Part shown: positions 42,430-53,960 of the stretch, in pieces
How the letters are laid out: each line of letters starts with the position of its first letter
Position numbering within the stretch: position 1 is the first letter of the stretch
From: Gracilaria domingensis
Lineage: Eukaryota; Rhodophyta; Florideophyceae; Gracilariales; Gracilariaceae
Length of the DNA stretch: 64,000 bases
NCBI GenBank assembly: GCA_022539475.1
Contig: VCMS01000005.1
Location: forward strand, 458,143 to 522,142
Direction of reading: 5' to 3'
The notes under the pieces: model-generated
Told to the model about the DNA's origin: nothing
Seen by the model: only the letters and a program-made list of their open reading frames with translations
The model's database searches: none
Program-made: the position numbers and the translations under genes

Positions 42430-44431
42430 CATGTCACGCAGTGCGACAAGTTCCTCGAACTCGAGTTCTGCTCCCTCCGACCAAATCGTCCAGCTTCCCC
42501 AGTCTTCTGCGTCTTCCCGTATTGTTCTCCTCCAATGAGTGGAAATTCTCAGCTCCTTCCGGGATTCGGCCCTTAGGGGTATTTCACGGGCTTCCGGTCA
42601 GCTCCGCTTCCGCAGAGCGGCGCTCCGTCCTTTCAACCGGGGATGTAGCCTGCCGTTGCTTCTTCCACTGGTGCGGGGGCGTCGGGTGCTGGGCATCTCC
42701 CAGGTACGGGCGGGGCTCAGGCCCAGGGTGCGTACATTCTTCTCGATGGTGCGGGTCTGGGTCATATAGTTCCCCAAGCGCCTCCGGCGAACTGCCAATC
42801 GTACAACGAACTTGTCGGTCGAAACTCGTCTCAGCACGGTAACGTATTCCGGCGAGCTCCGTGGTTCCATCCTACTGCCGTCTTCGAGGACGAGATCATT
42901 GCCATTTATGTGGATGGCAGCGATATGCTTCCGGGCAACCTTCCGGCCATCGAAACCACGTCGTGGGAGTGGCGACGCAGGATTACGGTTCCTCCTCACC
43001 ATGTGGTCCGCGAACGCGGGGAATCGTCAGCCACCGCCCACGCGGCTCTCGTGCGCAATGCGCACCAACAGATGCACCGGACTAATTCACAGTTCCGTAT
43101 CCCGGAGAACTACGGGTTCGATATTCGTCGGTACTGCTCCCAGGGTGAAATGGGGTATTGTGGCCGTCTATCGACGTTGGAAACTTATCCTTGGCGACAG
43201 AATCCGATGGCTCGTCAAGCGGCTCTCTGTTGGGAGCGCCCGATCATTCGTGCGGATTTCCGATACTTTCGGCGTCAGCCCCGCTCGAGGTGGTTACAGA
43301 ACTTCATCCGCAACGAGCGGCGCAACCGTTCCCGCTTCGGGTATCTCGTCTCATATCAGAACACTAAGTCAATCGGATCCGCCCGGCACATCGCCGAGGG
43401 CGGTACGTTCCGCTTCCATCGTGGTGGTCCTCTGTATAGGTGTGCCGTGGTTGCTATTTCGAGCTTCCGCCGGTCATCACCTACCTCGGGTCATACCTCA
43501 TCGAGGATCCCAACAGTGGGTTGTGGTCCGTGGTGGTGTCCTAGTGAGCCGTCCGCGCTGCGGCGTACCTCCTCTGGGAGGCGTACGACCAGTATCGACT
43601 GTGGTATATTCCGCCGCGTCTGCATGCGAGCATCCGAGAATTGGATTTGACCATCCCGCTGAGCGGGGAGACAAACGCGAGTGAGGTGGAGGAGTTGATC
43701 GACATCATCGATAGAGTCGATTGAGCTTCCATGCCTGCTTCGCAGTTCCGTCGCAACGACAGTGGTCGGGGCTTTGACCGGTCACTGGGACGGTGCACGC
43801 CGCTGGCGGATGATTTTATCTCCTTTGACCCCTGGTAACTTCAGGAAATCTCCGGCGCTGAGGCGAATGCTCTCCTTCACGCTCCGCGGTATATTCCGCA
43901 GGGGCCCCCGACAGGATTTGTCAACGCCGAGTCGTATTATCACGCTCCGGGCGGCAACGAGGAAATGCTCGATGACGAGCCCGATTATGAAATCGAGGAA
44001 GCAGACCCGGCCCGGGCAGATGGCGAAGAAGACGCTGTAGCGGTTCCTGAGGCTCCGTACATGGACCTGGATGCTCCACCCGCGTGGCAGCGCACCCGGT
44101 TGCCGGTTCGACGACGGATCCTCTCGCCTTCGCTCCTGCGGTGAATCCCACGGTTCCTCCGGTAGCTCCTTCAGGAGAGGTGTCGGCTACTCCGGTTACT
44201 CCGGCTGCTTCGGTTTCCGAGTCCGTTCCGGCGGTTTCTTCCAACGCCCAAGGCGGTGAGGCCGAAGTTATTGCTCGGTTCCTCCGGGGTGCCGGTCTGC
44301 TTGCAGCCGCTGCCAGCGGTAACCTGGAAGTCATGAGGGAGGCTCTCGCGGCGCGCCTCGCAGACGGCGCGAGTGGTTCCAACCCTCCAGGACGGGAGTC
44401 CGGCGGTCCTTCGAACGCACCGAACCTCTGA
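42430..44431 (+). pseudogene. Antisense ORF between chromodomain and 3' LTR
   Basis: Protein-like sequence runs on the strand opposite to gag-pol from an ATG near 42429 (MSRSATSSSNSSSAPSDQIV) through GAYILLDGAGLGHIVPQAPP, DEIIAIYVDGSDMLPGNLPA, RITVPPHHVVRERGE and an Arg/Tyr/Trp-rich middle (RWLQNFIRNERRNRSRFGYL). It then enters an acidic region (NEEMLDDEPDYEIEEADPAR) and an Ala/Pro-rich tail (EAEVIARFLRGAGLLAAAAS) with TGA at 44429. Frame changes and a few stops break it. Some 650 residues would be encoded. No family is recognised. The basic middle and acidic end suggest nucleic-acid binding; an env function is not supported, since no signal or membrane segment is seen. Confidence 0.5.
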
Positions 44432-44491
44432 GGGGCTAATGTTGGGTGCTTCCCAAGGGCTTCGAGTACCCTTCCCGGTTAGCGGTTGTAG

Positions 44492-45118
44492 CTAGTGAAC
44501 AAGGAAACCTGTCACGTTCGGTCTCGGACGGTGACTTTTTCGCAAGTGCAGCGTGTTTCCAACCTTCCTTTTGAGGTGTCCTTCAACTTCTAGTGGCCGT
44601 ATACCCGACCTGGGCCTTGACGATGGTCGACGGGAGGCCCGTGAGAGAGTACGGTGATGATACTGCACCACTTTCGAACGTAGGAGGTGTTCAATTGGTT
44701 CATCCGAGTCCAACTCGGGGCCATATCCGTACCAACGGGCTTGATACTGGATGTACCCTTCTGGGTTGTAAGAATGATCTACGATGTGGTCGACTACGAC
44801 CTCTTTTCGGTAAACTTCTCGGCCTTGCCGTGTGACTTCAACTTCCCCGTACGGATCTACTCTAGCCAACCGACGAGTTTCGCGGCGAGTCCTTCCCTGC
44901 GCGGGGTCTACTCTATCACGGGCACCCTTCCGGACGCGAGCCTCACCGTCGGCGTGCGGGGCGGTGCTCACTTCCTTCCGAGGATTGACTTCCCGTGGCG
45001 CGGTACTTTGTAGCTTGAGCCGCCGCGGTGGTGGCGCTTCAGTCTTGGGCGTTCCTCTCGAAGAGGTGATTGGCCGATTCACCGGCGTGCGCACCGTGTC
45101 CTCACGTGCGCATTCCAT
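44492..45118 (-). pseudogene. Chromovirus integrase tail with chromodomain
   Basis: The minus frame is Arg/Pro-rich first, then YRKEVVVDHIVDHSYNPEGY followed by QYQARWYGYGPELDSDEPIE and HLLRSKVVQYHHR. The V-x-x-I-x-x-H start, the central W-x-G and the x-D-S-x-E-P-x-x-x-L end are those of a chromodomain. In chromoviruses this domain reads histone marks and steers integration, classically to heterochromatin. The usual aromatic cage position before the first strand is Arg-Lys-Glu rather than a clear aromatic, so methyl-lysine binding is uncertain. It continues the integrase after a spacer broken by frame changes (45119-45460). Confidence 0.75.
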
Positions 45119-45460
45119 GGAATGGCTCAGGGCACTTCACGCCGTGGCACGTTCTGCCTCCTCACGTGAGTGCTTTCCCAATGATTGGGCAGGAGCGCCT
45201 TGCGTTGCGGGGCGCTCGCCTTCGTCATACGGACCGATTCCGCGTACTTGCGGCTGTACTTTCCCCGAGCCGACCTCGTTACGAGGTGTCTGTTCATCTT
45301 CCGCGTCTGCGCGTTCATCCTCTCCACTGCCAGAGTGCTCCGGGATCGCCGTGACGGTCTTCTGTCCTTTTGCCACGTTCTGTGGAGCGGTTTCGCTTCC
45401 CGCGCGTTGCTTCTCACTGTCTCCGTGTGGTGTTGGCTCCGCTTCGGCGTGTTGTCTACC

Positions 45461-47173
45461 TTACGGGGTAATGTTCTTTTCTCGAGCTGGCTCACGTGGA
45501 GCTTCCCGCGACGCGGAGCGTAGGGTCCTACGAGCAGAAAGGTCCTTCTCCCCTTCCATAGACGGAGTGGCTGGGGAAAGTTGAGACTTAGCCCATGGTT
45601 GGGTGTGTATTCCGCGTAAGCGTGCTGCGCGCGAGTTTTCCGCCGTGTCCGGGGCAGCCAGTGTGGGCATGTCCGTGAGTCCCCGGGTGGGGTGTGGCAA
45701 CGAAGACGGCCGTGCTTCTGTCGCGAGCGGGACCGGCGTGTCGGCGACCTGCTCCGCAGGCGTAACTTCAGTTGTGACTTCCTCCTCAGAAGGCAGAGGG
45801 GCGAACAATATTCTGTCCCGCGATATCCGCTCATGTGAGTCACCAATCTTCAGCACGACTGTGTCGGGAGTCACCGAGATCACCTTATACGGGCTATCCG
45901 CAATAGGCGAGATTTTGTGGCGTTTCTCCTTTTCAGGGTTCCAATACTTCTTTCGGACGACAACGCAGTCGCCTGCGCGCAGGGTTGGAGGCCTACGTTT
46001 GACATGGAAGTCAAAGTCTCGCTTGTACGCGGCTTGGGGTCGCGCCATGGAACGGCGTGCAGCCGATACAAGATGTGTGAGCCACTGCTTTTATTGCTGG
46101 CGATAATCCTTCATCGACGGGGCGCAGCCGTGCGTAGCGGTTGGTTACAGTGCTAATGGCAGAGGCGTCTGCGATAACACGAGTTCAAACGGAGTGAGTC
46201 CGGTAGTCCGGTGCCCTTGCGGGTTGTACGCAAATGTAAGTGCATCCGTGAAAAGGTCCCAAGTCTTGGTGTGGTCTGCCTCATACGAACGGAGCGAAGC
46301 CAGCAGTGTTCGGTTGAATCGCTCAGCTTGATCATTATATTGGGGGTGGTAAGTCGTTGTGAACAGGTTCTTGACGTCGAGAATCCTGCACACGTCCTCA
46401 AAGAATCGCGATGCGAACCGCTTTCCGTTATCGGACAATAAGTTAACCAGTGGACCATAGACAAACTCTCAATGGGTGACAAAAGCTTGCGCCACGACAT
46501 AGGCGGATATCTTGCGTAAGGGCACGGTTCAAACAAGCTTCGAAAGGAAAAGCGGTCCGTGATGACGAGGAGGAACTTATTACGCCTCTTAGTGACGAAG
46601 AAGGGGCCGAGAATATCGATCGCCACGAACTCCAAGGGAGCCTCAGCCGGGAATAGCCGTAATCTCTTCGCATGCTTGCGGAGCTTCACTCGGTTGCGAG
46701 CGTACTCTCGACAGAACCGCACAGTTGCGTAGCAATCGACAGCCATGGCTGGCCAATAGAAGTTCCTCCTTAGCGTGTGGTAAAGCTTTATCTCACCGAC
46801 GTGGCTGCTAACCTTCGCGTGATGCGAAAAGTGCAGTACCCTTGACTGTAGGCTGTGGGGAACCACATCTTCTGAGATAAGCCCGACGGTCCGTACGAGA
46901 TACCTGACGTCATTCACCTCAAAAGGCAGATTATTACCGCCGTTCAGGCGTGCGCGAACCTTCGTGCAGAAGGGATCGGCGAATTGCTCGCATATCATAT
47001 GTTCTGGGGGTATGGGTACAAAGTTCCCTGGTGGGGGTTGCCTTGTGTTGTCTGCGACGAGCAGTTCATCCAATTCTGCGTCTAACTCCAGTTCATCTGG
47101 CCATTCTTCTTCTTCAGCAACATCCGAGTTCTCGGGGGTATCGTCGGCAACGGCGAAGCACGGGATCCCTTCG
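45461..47173 (-). pseudogene. Chromovirus integrase, broken
   Basis: The zinc-binding HHCC region reads RVLHFSHHAKVSSHVGEIK, TLRRNFYWPAMAVDCYATV, RFCREYARNR (the second Cys is altered). The catalytic core starts EFVAIDILGPFFVTKRRN with the first Asp. After a frame change near 46440, SDNGKRFASRFF gives the second Asp and YHPQYNDQAERFNRTLLASL the Glu. The C-terminal part (46048-45461) has SPIADSPYKVISVTPDTVVL, a GPF/Y-like module, then a long polar tail. The order and spacing match Ty3/gypsy integrases. Confidence 0.85.
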
Positions 47174-48360
47174 TCATCGACGGCTAATGCCTCCCCACCT
47201 GTGGGTAACCTGTCGAGTCGACAAGGCGTCTGCCTGCAGGTTCCGTGTGCCCTTCTTGTATTGCACATCAAAGTCAAATTCCGCTAGGCGAAGCCTCCAA
47301 CGCATCAAGCGGCCTGAGGGCTCCGAGATGGAAAGTAGCCACCTCAACGACGAGTGGTCCGTGTACACGGTGAATTGTTCCCCGATGAGGTAAGGGCGGA
47401 GAGTGCAGAGAGCCCATACAACGGCGAGGCACTCTTTCTCCGACACGGAGTAGTTCTTCTCGTGTACGTTCAACTAGCGTGACCAATACCCGATGGGTTT
47501 CCGCTCTCCGTCGGTAGTGACCTGAAACAGGGCGCAACCGACTTGTTGGTCGCTCGAGTCAGTGTCCATGACGTACGGTAGTCCCGGTTTCGGCAACGAA
47601 AGTACCGGCGCGGATGTCACAGCCTCTATGAGGGCCTGCAAAGCTTTCGCCTGTTCGGGGGTGAACGCCTCCAACTTGGGTGGCTGCCATTTTTGCAATA
47701 GCGTGTTGAGTGGCGCAGCGATGTCGGCGAAATTCGGAATGAACCGCCTATAGACGTTATCAATCCTAAGAAGGAGCGAAGCTCAGTTTGAATCGTTGGC
47801 TAGTTCGCTTTCTTTAGCGACTTCACTCGAGCTTCCTCGATCATGACTCGTCCCGGACGGATAATATGTCCCAGATACTTCACTCTATCTTTGAAGAACT
47901 CGCATTTCCTCAGCTTGAGAGTAATTCCTGCGTCTCGCAGAGTGCGCATGATATCCCGAACGTGGGTTAAATGATCATCCAGACTATCTGATAATACAAT
48001 GATATCGTCCAGATAGACGAGACACGTACGCCGCTTAAAGCGGGCCAGTAGTATGTCAATAGCACGCTGAAAGGTAGCGGAGGCATTCGTCAGTCCAAAA
48101 GGCATCCGTTTGAAAGGTTAGAGTCTCGAGTGACAGACAAAGGGTGTCTTGTCTTGGTCTTGCTCCCTCACGAGGACTTGCCAGTATCCCCAATTGGCGT
48201 CCAAAGCAGTGAAAACGGTCGCGTTTTCAAGGAAATTGATATACTCATCCATTCGAGGAATTGAGTACACGTCCTTGACGGTAACAGCGTTCATGCGACG
48301 GAAGTCAATACAGAAGCGCCAGGATTCATCCGATTTCGGCGCCAGTACGACTGGGGAGGC
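47174..48360 (-). pseudogene. Chromovirus RT and RNase H
   Basis: RT: MPFGLTNASATFQRAIDILL, LVYLDDIIVLSDSLDDHLTH (intact YLDD, codons 48015-48004), LRKCEFFKDRVKYLGHII. RNase H: PYVMDTDSSDQQVGCALFQV, NYSVSEKECLAVVWAL, FTVYTDHSSLRWLL. Stops interrupt the frame at about 48120, 47800 and 47474, each with homology on both sides. Confidence 0.88.
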
Positions 48361-49629
48361 CTATGGCGACTGAGCCGGTTGGATAACTCCAGCGCGGAGC
48401 ATCTTATCGACTTGAAATTGATCCTGCTCGCGGGCCTTCGGTCCGGCTCGGTAGGGGTGTTGGGCAACCGGTCTGGTGTTGGGCAACAGGTCAATCCGGT
48501 GTTCCGTTGTGCTGATCTCTCCGAGAGAGCCATCCCACATCTTGGTGAATTCTCGCAGCATCTCCCGTAGCTTCTCACGGTGTGAGTTCGGAACATGGCC
48601 GAGGTCGAGCTCCTCCAGCTCCTTAACAGGGTCCAGCTTGTCGTAACTTGTTGCGAAATGTTTTGCTGCACCAGATTCTGGGTTACCGGCGATTTTCACA
48701 GCCTCCTCCCCCTCCTCAGAGTGGAAGAGACCGAGAAAGTCGGCGGTAGTAAGCTTCGTAGGGACCATTGCGATGTGATGTGGCATTACAGACACAATTA
48801 CTTGGTGTTTAACCAGATACTGGGGGTTCGTGCCGAGATTGGCCACCAAGATATGAAACGGTTTACCCGGAGTGATTTGGACTATTCCGTTAGCCACGGC
48901 GAGGTGGTGCCTGTCGTACAGGGGCGTTAGCGGTTGAATGACGCGCAGTCCGTGTTGACGGGAGTTCACCTGCACCCAGGCTTGTGATTCCGGCGGAATG
49001 CACTTCGTCGCAGCGACGAGGAGCTTCGTTGACTCGCGCTGTGCGTGAGGTACTTTCTGCGCAGCAGGCAAGGGGACCTGCTTCTGGCCAGATCGCCTCA
49101 GCGGACGGCGGACGATGGGGATAGTAGATCCATCTTCCATTTCTATGCAGCGCATGCGGGGCCTTACTGCATCGACGAATCTGTCGCAGAAATCACAACC
49201 CAAGATGACGGGGGCGGCCAATGACCGACAAACTATTAAGTCGAGCTTCACTGTACACGACTCCAGTCGGACGACGAGGTCTATGATACCAACCGTTGAT
49301 AACGGGTTTTCATTCGCGTCGGAGACATTCGTTATGACGCAGCGACGTATCTGTCACTGTACGGCGGGCGGTAGAATTGACTCGACAACGAAATTTGGAC
49401 CTGCGCCCGTATCCAGGACAGTAAGGTACCTCACCATGAACTGGGGCGACAAGCCGAGATCGGCATACACCTTATATCTTCGACGTGCTACCACTATAAC
49501 TCTATCAGAGATCCGGTTGTGCTTAACCCGTATCCACGGTCGACGAAGAACACCATAGTACTCTGAGTTCACGTCTTCGACGGCCTCCTTTTTTGAAAGG
49601 ATCTTGACCAGGGAGCGAGGCGTGGGCAC
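48361..49629 (-). pseudogene. Chromovirus protease and N-terminal RT
   Basis: 49629-49354 contains YLTVLDTGAGPNFV, a retropepsin active site (DTGAG). The next block (49251-48361) has LAAPVILGCDFCDRFVDAV, the protease's C-terminal strand, and ends in EHRIDLLPNTRPVAQHPYR and DKMLRAGVIQPAQSP, the start of gypsy RT. A stop and frame change fall between them. Confidence 0.82.
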
Positions 49630-49689
49630 CTCGGGCGCTGCTTTTCTCGCTTTGGAGGGCGCCCTTCTATTTTGGAGAGACTCCCAAGG

Positions 49690-51873
49690 CTAGGTTTTTC
49701 GGGCCTGAACGGCCTGATGCGGACGCTCTGGGAGTTGAACGACTGCTTCGACAGCGTTGGCCGAAGGTTCCATGTTAACGGCGTGAAGGGATGGCGCAAC
49801 TTCGGGCACGCGTGCCATTGTTTCCGCGAGAGGAGGCTGGTGAGAAGGCTGGTGAGGAACCGCTAGAGGGCTGGGGAATTCCGTCTTCGCGCGAAGGTAC
49901 GACGCAATTGGTACTGACTGCTTCTCCTCTGTAGTTAAGGCATCGTAATTCGCGACTGCCTTCTGCATTTCTCTCACCGTGAGGATAGAATTTGGCGACA
50001 CGTGACCGCGGTTGTAACACAAGTGACAGATAATTACCGTTCGTGGGGGGTTATGGTGAACTTCTGAGAACCGCCCGGCAGACCGGTTGTCTCTCCATCC
50101 AGGGCCCAGGCGGAAATACTGGAGTGCTTTTGTCATTTAGATTTCATTCACGTTTCAAGAAGAATCCTTTAGGAACTCTGTTAATTGAAGAAAAAAATAA
50201 CATATTGAATTTCTATTGAGAGATGGCAAGCCAAAAAATTTGACATGTAATTGCCATTGAAAAGATATTGGAGTACTAAGAAAAAACTGGCACATATAGG
50301 AATCGGATTGAAAAGCTAATGACAGATAGTTCCGCCTGGGGAGCTTTGGAACCTGGTGGCACCGTTCTTCTACGGGAGGCAGGGAGACCAGACACGGGAA
50401 GAATCCGCATAAAGCGCCGGCTCTACAAGCGCCGTTTTATAGGTTTCCTCTCTGCTAGACGGTAAGTCAGTAGTTGGAATGGACAGGTTGTCCACTCCAG
50501 CAAGCTAGACATTGTCAAACTCCTGCGGAGTCCGTTCTTTGTCCACCATCGACATGGGATCTGATCCGGCTCCAAGCATCAACGCTTCAGCGGTCTTCGA
50601 CCGGGTTCCGGTACTTTGAGCTCGAAGAGCATCACCCTCCGCCTTGGCGTGTTGAAATAATTCGAGATACGTGATCCTGCGGCGATCTTCGCGATAGCGA
50701 GACACCAAAGTCCGGATGGGCGGGTCCAACCCATCAATAAACATGGTTCAAGGTTCATACGCGGTGAAGACTTTACCGCTGCCATGAAAAGCCTTGTTTA
50801 GGAGCACCGAAAATTCGGTTTTCGTCTCTCCACCACGCTAGCGCGTATCTCGCAGGGCTAGAATAGCAGTATGGATGGCTCCGCTTTTAGCGTAGGACCT
50901 TAACAGGTACTGAACTCCCTCAGGCCAGCTCGTCACTCCTCTTTCAGAGGCTCGGGATGAATCTCTCACCGAGTGATACTGGTATTCGCACTCGGAGGAA
51001 ATACTGCAAGGTAAGATATGCTTGCCCCTCGCTCATCCCAAGGATGTCAGCCTCCGCTACAAAGCGTGCTAAAAAATCCAAAACCAAAATCGGATCCTCT
51101 CCAGTAAACATCTGGTTACGGAGAGTCAGCGACATACGCTTGATACAATCCTTGCCTTTTCCCGTTTCACGGGGGGTACGATCTAAAGAAGAGTCCTCTA
51201 AATGGTAGTACCGGTACGATAATAACTTCTTCAAGAGGGGATTCGTTGGGCTCAACTCCTTCAGTCCGGAGTGCTTCCTTCCCTTACCAAAGGTACGAAT
51301 CACACCATGGGTGGCCGAGGAACGCTTGGAGCGTCTAAAACGCCCGCGCCGAGCATCCTCTTTGGATGAATCGGATGAAATCCAGTCCTTCGAACGGCGG
51401 GACGAGGCTGAAGAATTCGAAGAATCGGAGTCATAATTGACATTCTTCTTCGTTTTCTTGTGGTCCTTCGAATCACCGACGTGCTGGGCGTGGTGAGAAA
51501 CAGCAGCGGCAGCGCCGGGGCTGACGTCGCCATCCCCTGTGAGTAGGGTCTGTTCCAACGTCTCCAGACGGTTGCGAATGCGTGTGAACTTCTGTTGCAC
51601 GTCCTCCACGAATGCAGTGGGTCCACCGAGAGCCTCCAAGAGAGAGTTAACATCCGAATGTAACGTACGGAGATCTTCTGGGACATCCTTTACAGAAAGA
51701 GCCTCCACCTTCACGTTGAGGGTTTTGAATTCTCCTGCAAGGGAATCATACGCAGCCCGCATGAAGCGGACCTGCTCCTGCAGACTGACGTCTATAGGGG
51801 GCTTGCCAACAGTGGGGGCAGCTGATACAGCAGCAGCTGGTGCCGTCCCAGTACCTCTAGTAGGGTTGAGCAA
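49690..51873 (-). pseudogene. Chromovirus gag with zinc knuckle
   Basis: It starts at the ATG at 51873. Residues 30-100 are a coiled-coil-like helix (LQEQVRFMRAAYDSLAGEFK), then a Ser/Lys-rich region, then a capsid-type domain (NQMFTGEDPILVLDFLARFV, LTLQYFLRVRIPVSLGERF). Stops and frame changes near 50944 and 50760 precede MFIDGLDPPIRTLVSRYRED. The nucleocapsid part (50136-49690) has CHLCYNRGHVSPNS, a CCHC knuckle whose last Cys is Ser. The protein would form the particle and package RNA. Confidence 0.8.
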
Positions 51874-52175
51874 CGAAAAAGAGGGTTGCTTCTGAGTAGT
51901 TCCAGGAACCTGGCCAGTTCTTTATCCCCTGTTGTGGGAGCACGAGCGTATAGGAGTACGCGACGGCGTTTTTCCAGCAGTCTGACTGCGTGTTACGGGG
52001 CGCTCTACACCAGACATAGGGATCGAACCGTACGACGGAACAATTGTCAACCCGAGGTAGGAACCAGTCCAGAACAAACCAAAGCAACCAAAACGACAAC
52101 CAACAATGGAAATACTTCCTACAGATGCGTACACGACCAAACTGTCTCAACCACAAGAGATAGAGTCGATTTCTA

Positions 52176-52188
52176 GGTTGGAAGACCA
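52176..52188 (-). promoter_or_regulatory. Putative tRNA primer-binding site of the chromovirus
   Basis: TGGTCTTCCAACC on the minus strand begins three bases inside the 5' LTR and starts with TGG, the complement of a tRNA CCA end. The tRNA is not identified. Confidence 0.5.
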
Positions 52189-52191
52189 CTT

Positions 52192-53112
52192 TGTAGTGCA
52201 ACGCTTTGAGCGGAAGCACACGAAGACGTTTGGAATCTTCCTTCCTATTCAGGGTAGCCGAGCCGGAGAGTCTCCTCAAGGTAGACACGACGAAGTCGAG
52301 CTGTAAGTCCAATGTCTACCGTCACGACGTGCGGAGAGGGGATTGGGGAAAATCGGGGTCCGCGATCAGCAGATGTGTAGCCCGGACAGTGGGAAGAAAT
52401 ACTCCACACACGTGGCGCGATTTCGGTGTAGCTTGGCGCCGGGGCACTTGGTGGGCAACAAAGAAAACTCAAAAACACAAAACAAAAAAAGGGGAAACCC
52501 CACACGGATGTACCGAGAAGGAAAGTACGTTTTCGGCACTCGAGAGTGTACGGCACGTAGAGTGGAACCCTGTACAGGGGCGAGTAGCTACAATAGTCGA
52601 GAAATAATAGACAATTAGAAGCCCAACACTCTTGGCAACCCAACGGGGATGAGTACTCCGAGCGCGAAGCGGCAGTCACTCTAGCGGGGTGAACAGCACG
52701 CTAAGGCAGTGGTAACTCAGAGCAGATCCTCAACAACACAAAAGTTGGTCGAGAACTCTTTGGTTGGGGGGTTTACTTCGTGCCGCCGGCCTCTGGGGCT
52801 CGACCAAGTAGTGTAGTGAACCTCCCCACAGGATTGTAAAGCTAGAGATCATATATCTCATAAGATATCCACCAACTAGCAATGCTGTGCCAACCTCTGT
52901 CCCGACGACCGTACTATACGTGTTCCAGTCATACCCGTATGGGGACGGCCAGCGTTCAATGGTGCCACGTGTGTACCTCTGCACACCCAGCCGATGCCAT
53001 CAGGGCTGAGCGCCTCGCTAACGGCGAGTATTGTCATAAATAATGACGTTTCACGGCATTGCCGTTAAATTTCAAAGCCCCCAAAAACGCCTCTCACGAG
53101 TTATGCACTTCA
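52192..53112 (-). repeat. Chromovirus 5' LTR, short form (921 bp)
   Basis: It is closely similar to the left LTR outside the missing 830 bp. It starts transcription of the minus-strand gag-pol in a living copy. Confidence 0.88.
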
Positions 53113-53960
53113 ACGCACGGGAAATTTGGTAGATTTTGCGTTCAAGAAATTACTTGAACGGCGAGAACACACCTATATCGAGTGGCTGCAAGACATGAGA
53201 GGTGTGACCGGGTAGTCCGGCAATGTATATACGGTTTTCTCTGAGTAGCAGCAAAGTTTCGTGCGGACTATGAGCGGAAAACCCATGAAATGACAGCAGA
53301 ATGTTGAAACCAGTGCGTCTAATACCTTCCGTTTCACGCACAAATTGACGCGCCGAGTTGAAGAAAATGGCGCTATTGAGGCTCGCAGGGTCTATATGAT
53401 GCAGATATCATGATGGCAAATGAGGATGAAGGATCTCATACTTGCGGTTCACCCTGCGAAAGCGAGCATTTTTTCCTGGGTACACAATTACAGGATGGAA
53501 TGCCTTCTCAGCTGAATCCAGGACAGGCATTATTGTGACGTGATCTAAGTTCTCTTTCGCGGCCACGCTGCTCTGAACGAGCTTATAATCCACCGGTCCC
53601 ACGGCTTTACGAAGCGAACGGTCTACCATCTTCGTGAAGGATATTCCAGACTCGTCTATGTTGAAGACCTCCTGGGCCGACTTGATGTGATAACGACGTA
53701 TCATCGCTCTCATACGCGCAATGTGCTCTACTAAGTTTTCTTTGGTCACTGATTTGACCCTTTTTTGTTCAACCATCTGTACGGCTTTGATCTTTAACGT
53801 GGGATGAAGCTGCACAAATCCCTTCACCCAGGTTGCTGAAGGCCTAGCGCTGGTTTGAGAGCATTGAGCCCGTCTAGAAGGCGGCAACAGTGAAACAAAA
53901 TGTTCAGCTATGTAGAGCAGCGCAAAATCGCGTGGTACTCGTGAAGATGCTTCTCATATA
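53113..53960 (-). pseudogene. pogo/Tigger transposase, main piece
   Basis: The minus frame runs from about 53960 (VPRDFALLYIAEHFVSLLPP) through a CENP-B-type HTH remnant (TWVKGFVQLHPTLKIKA), AQEVFNIDESGISF with the first catalytic Asp, TIMPVLDSAEKAFHPVIVYP, then GFNILLSFHGFSAH (the expected second Asp is lost) and LPGHTSHVLQPLDIGVFSPF with the third Asp. Stops occur near 53408 and 53150. The frame is cut at 53112 by the chromovirus and resumes at 40580. The N-terminal HTH is incomplete. Confidence 0.8.

Larger units (their letters stand above)
40581..53112 (-). mobile_element. Ty3/gypsy chromovirus, 12.5 kb, inserted in pogo
   Basis: The LTRs 40581-42327 and 52192-53112 share TGTAGTGCAA...CACTTCA ends (TG...CA on either strand). 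Flanking pentamers are ATGCA (left) and ACGCA (right), a target duplication with one later mutation. On the minus strand the order is gag, nucleocapsid, protease, RT, RNase H, integrase, chromodomain, the Ty3/gypsy order. A primer-binding site and polypurine tract are in the right places. An opposite-strand ORF fills the space between the chromodomain and the 3' LTR. Coding frames carry many stops and frameshifts, so this copy is inactive. Confidence 0.9.

Noticed and set aside
42258-42842. Separate plus-strand gene overlapping the chromovirus LTR edge
   Set aside because: It is another frame of the antisense ORF region; the frame with acidic and basic blocks reads better.
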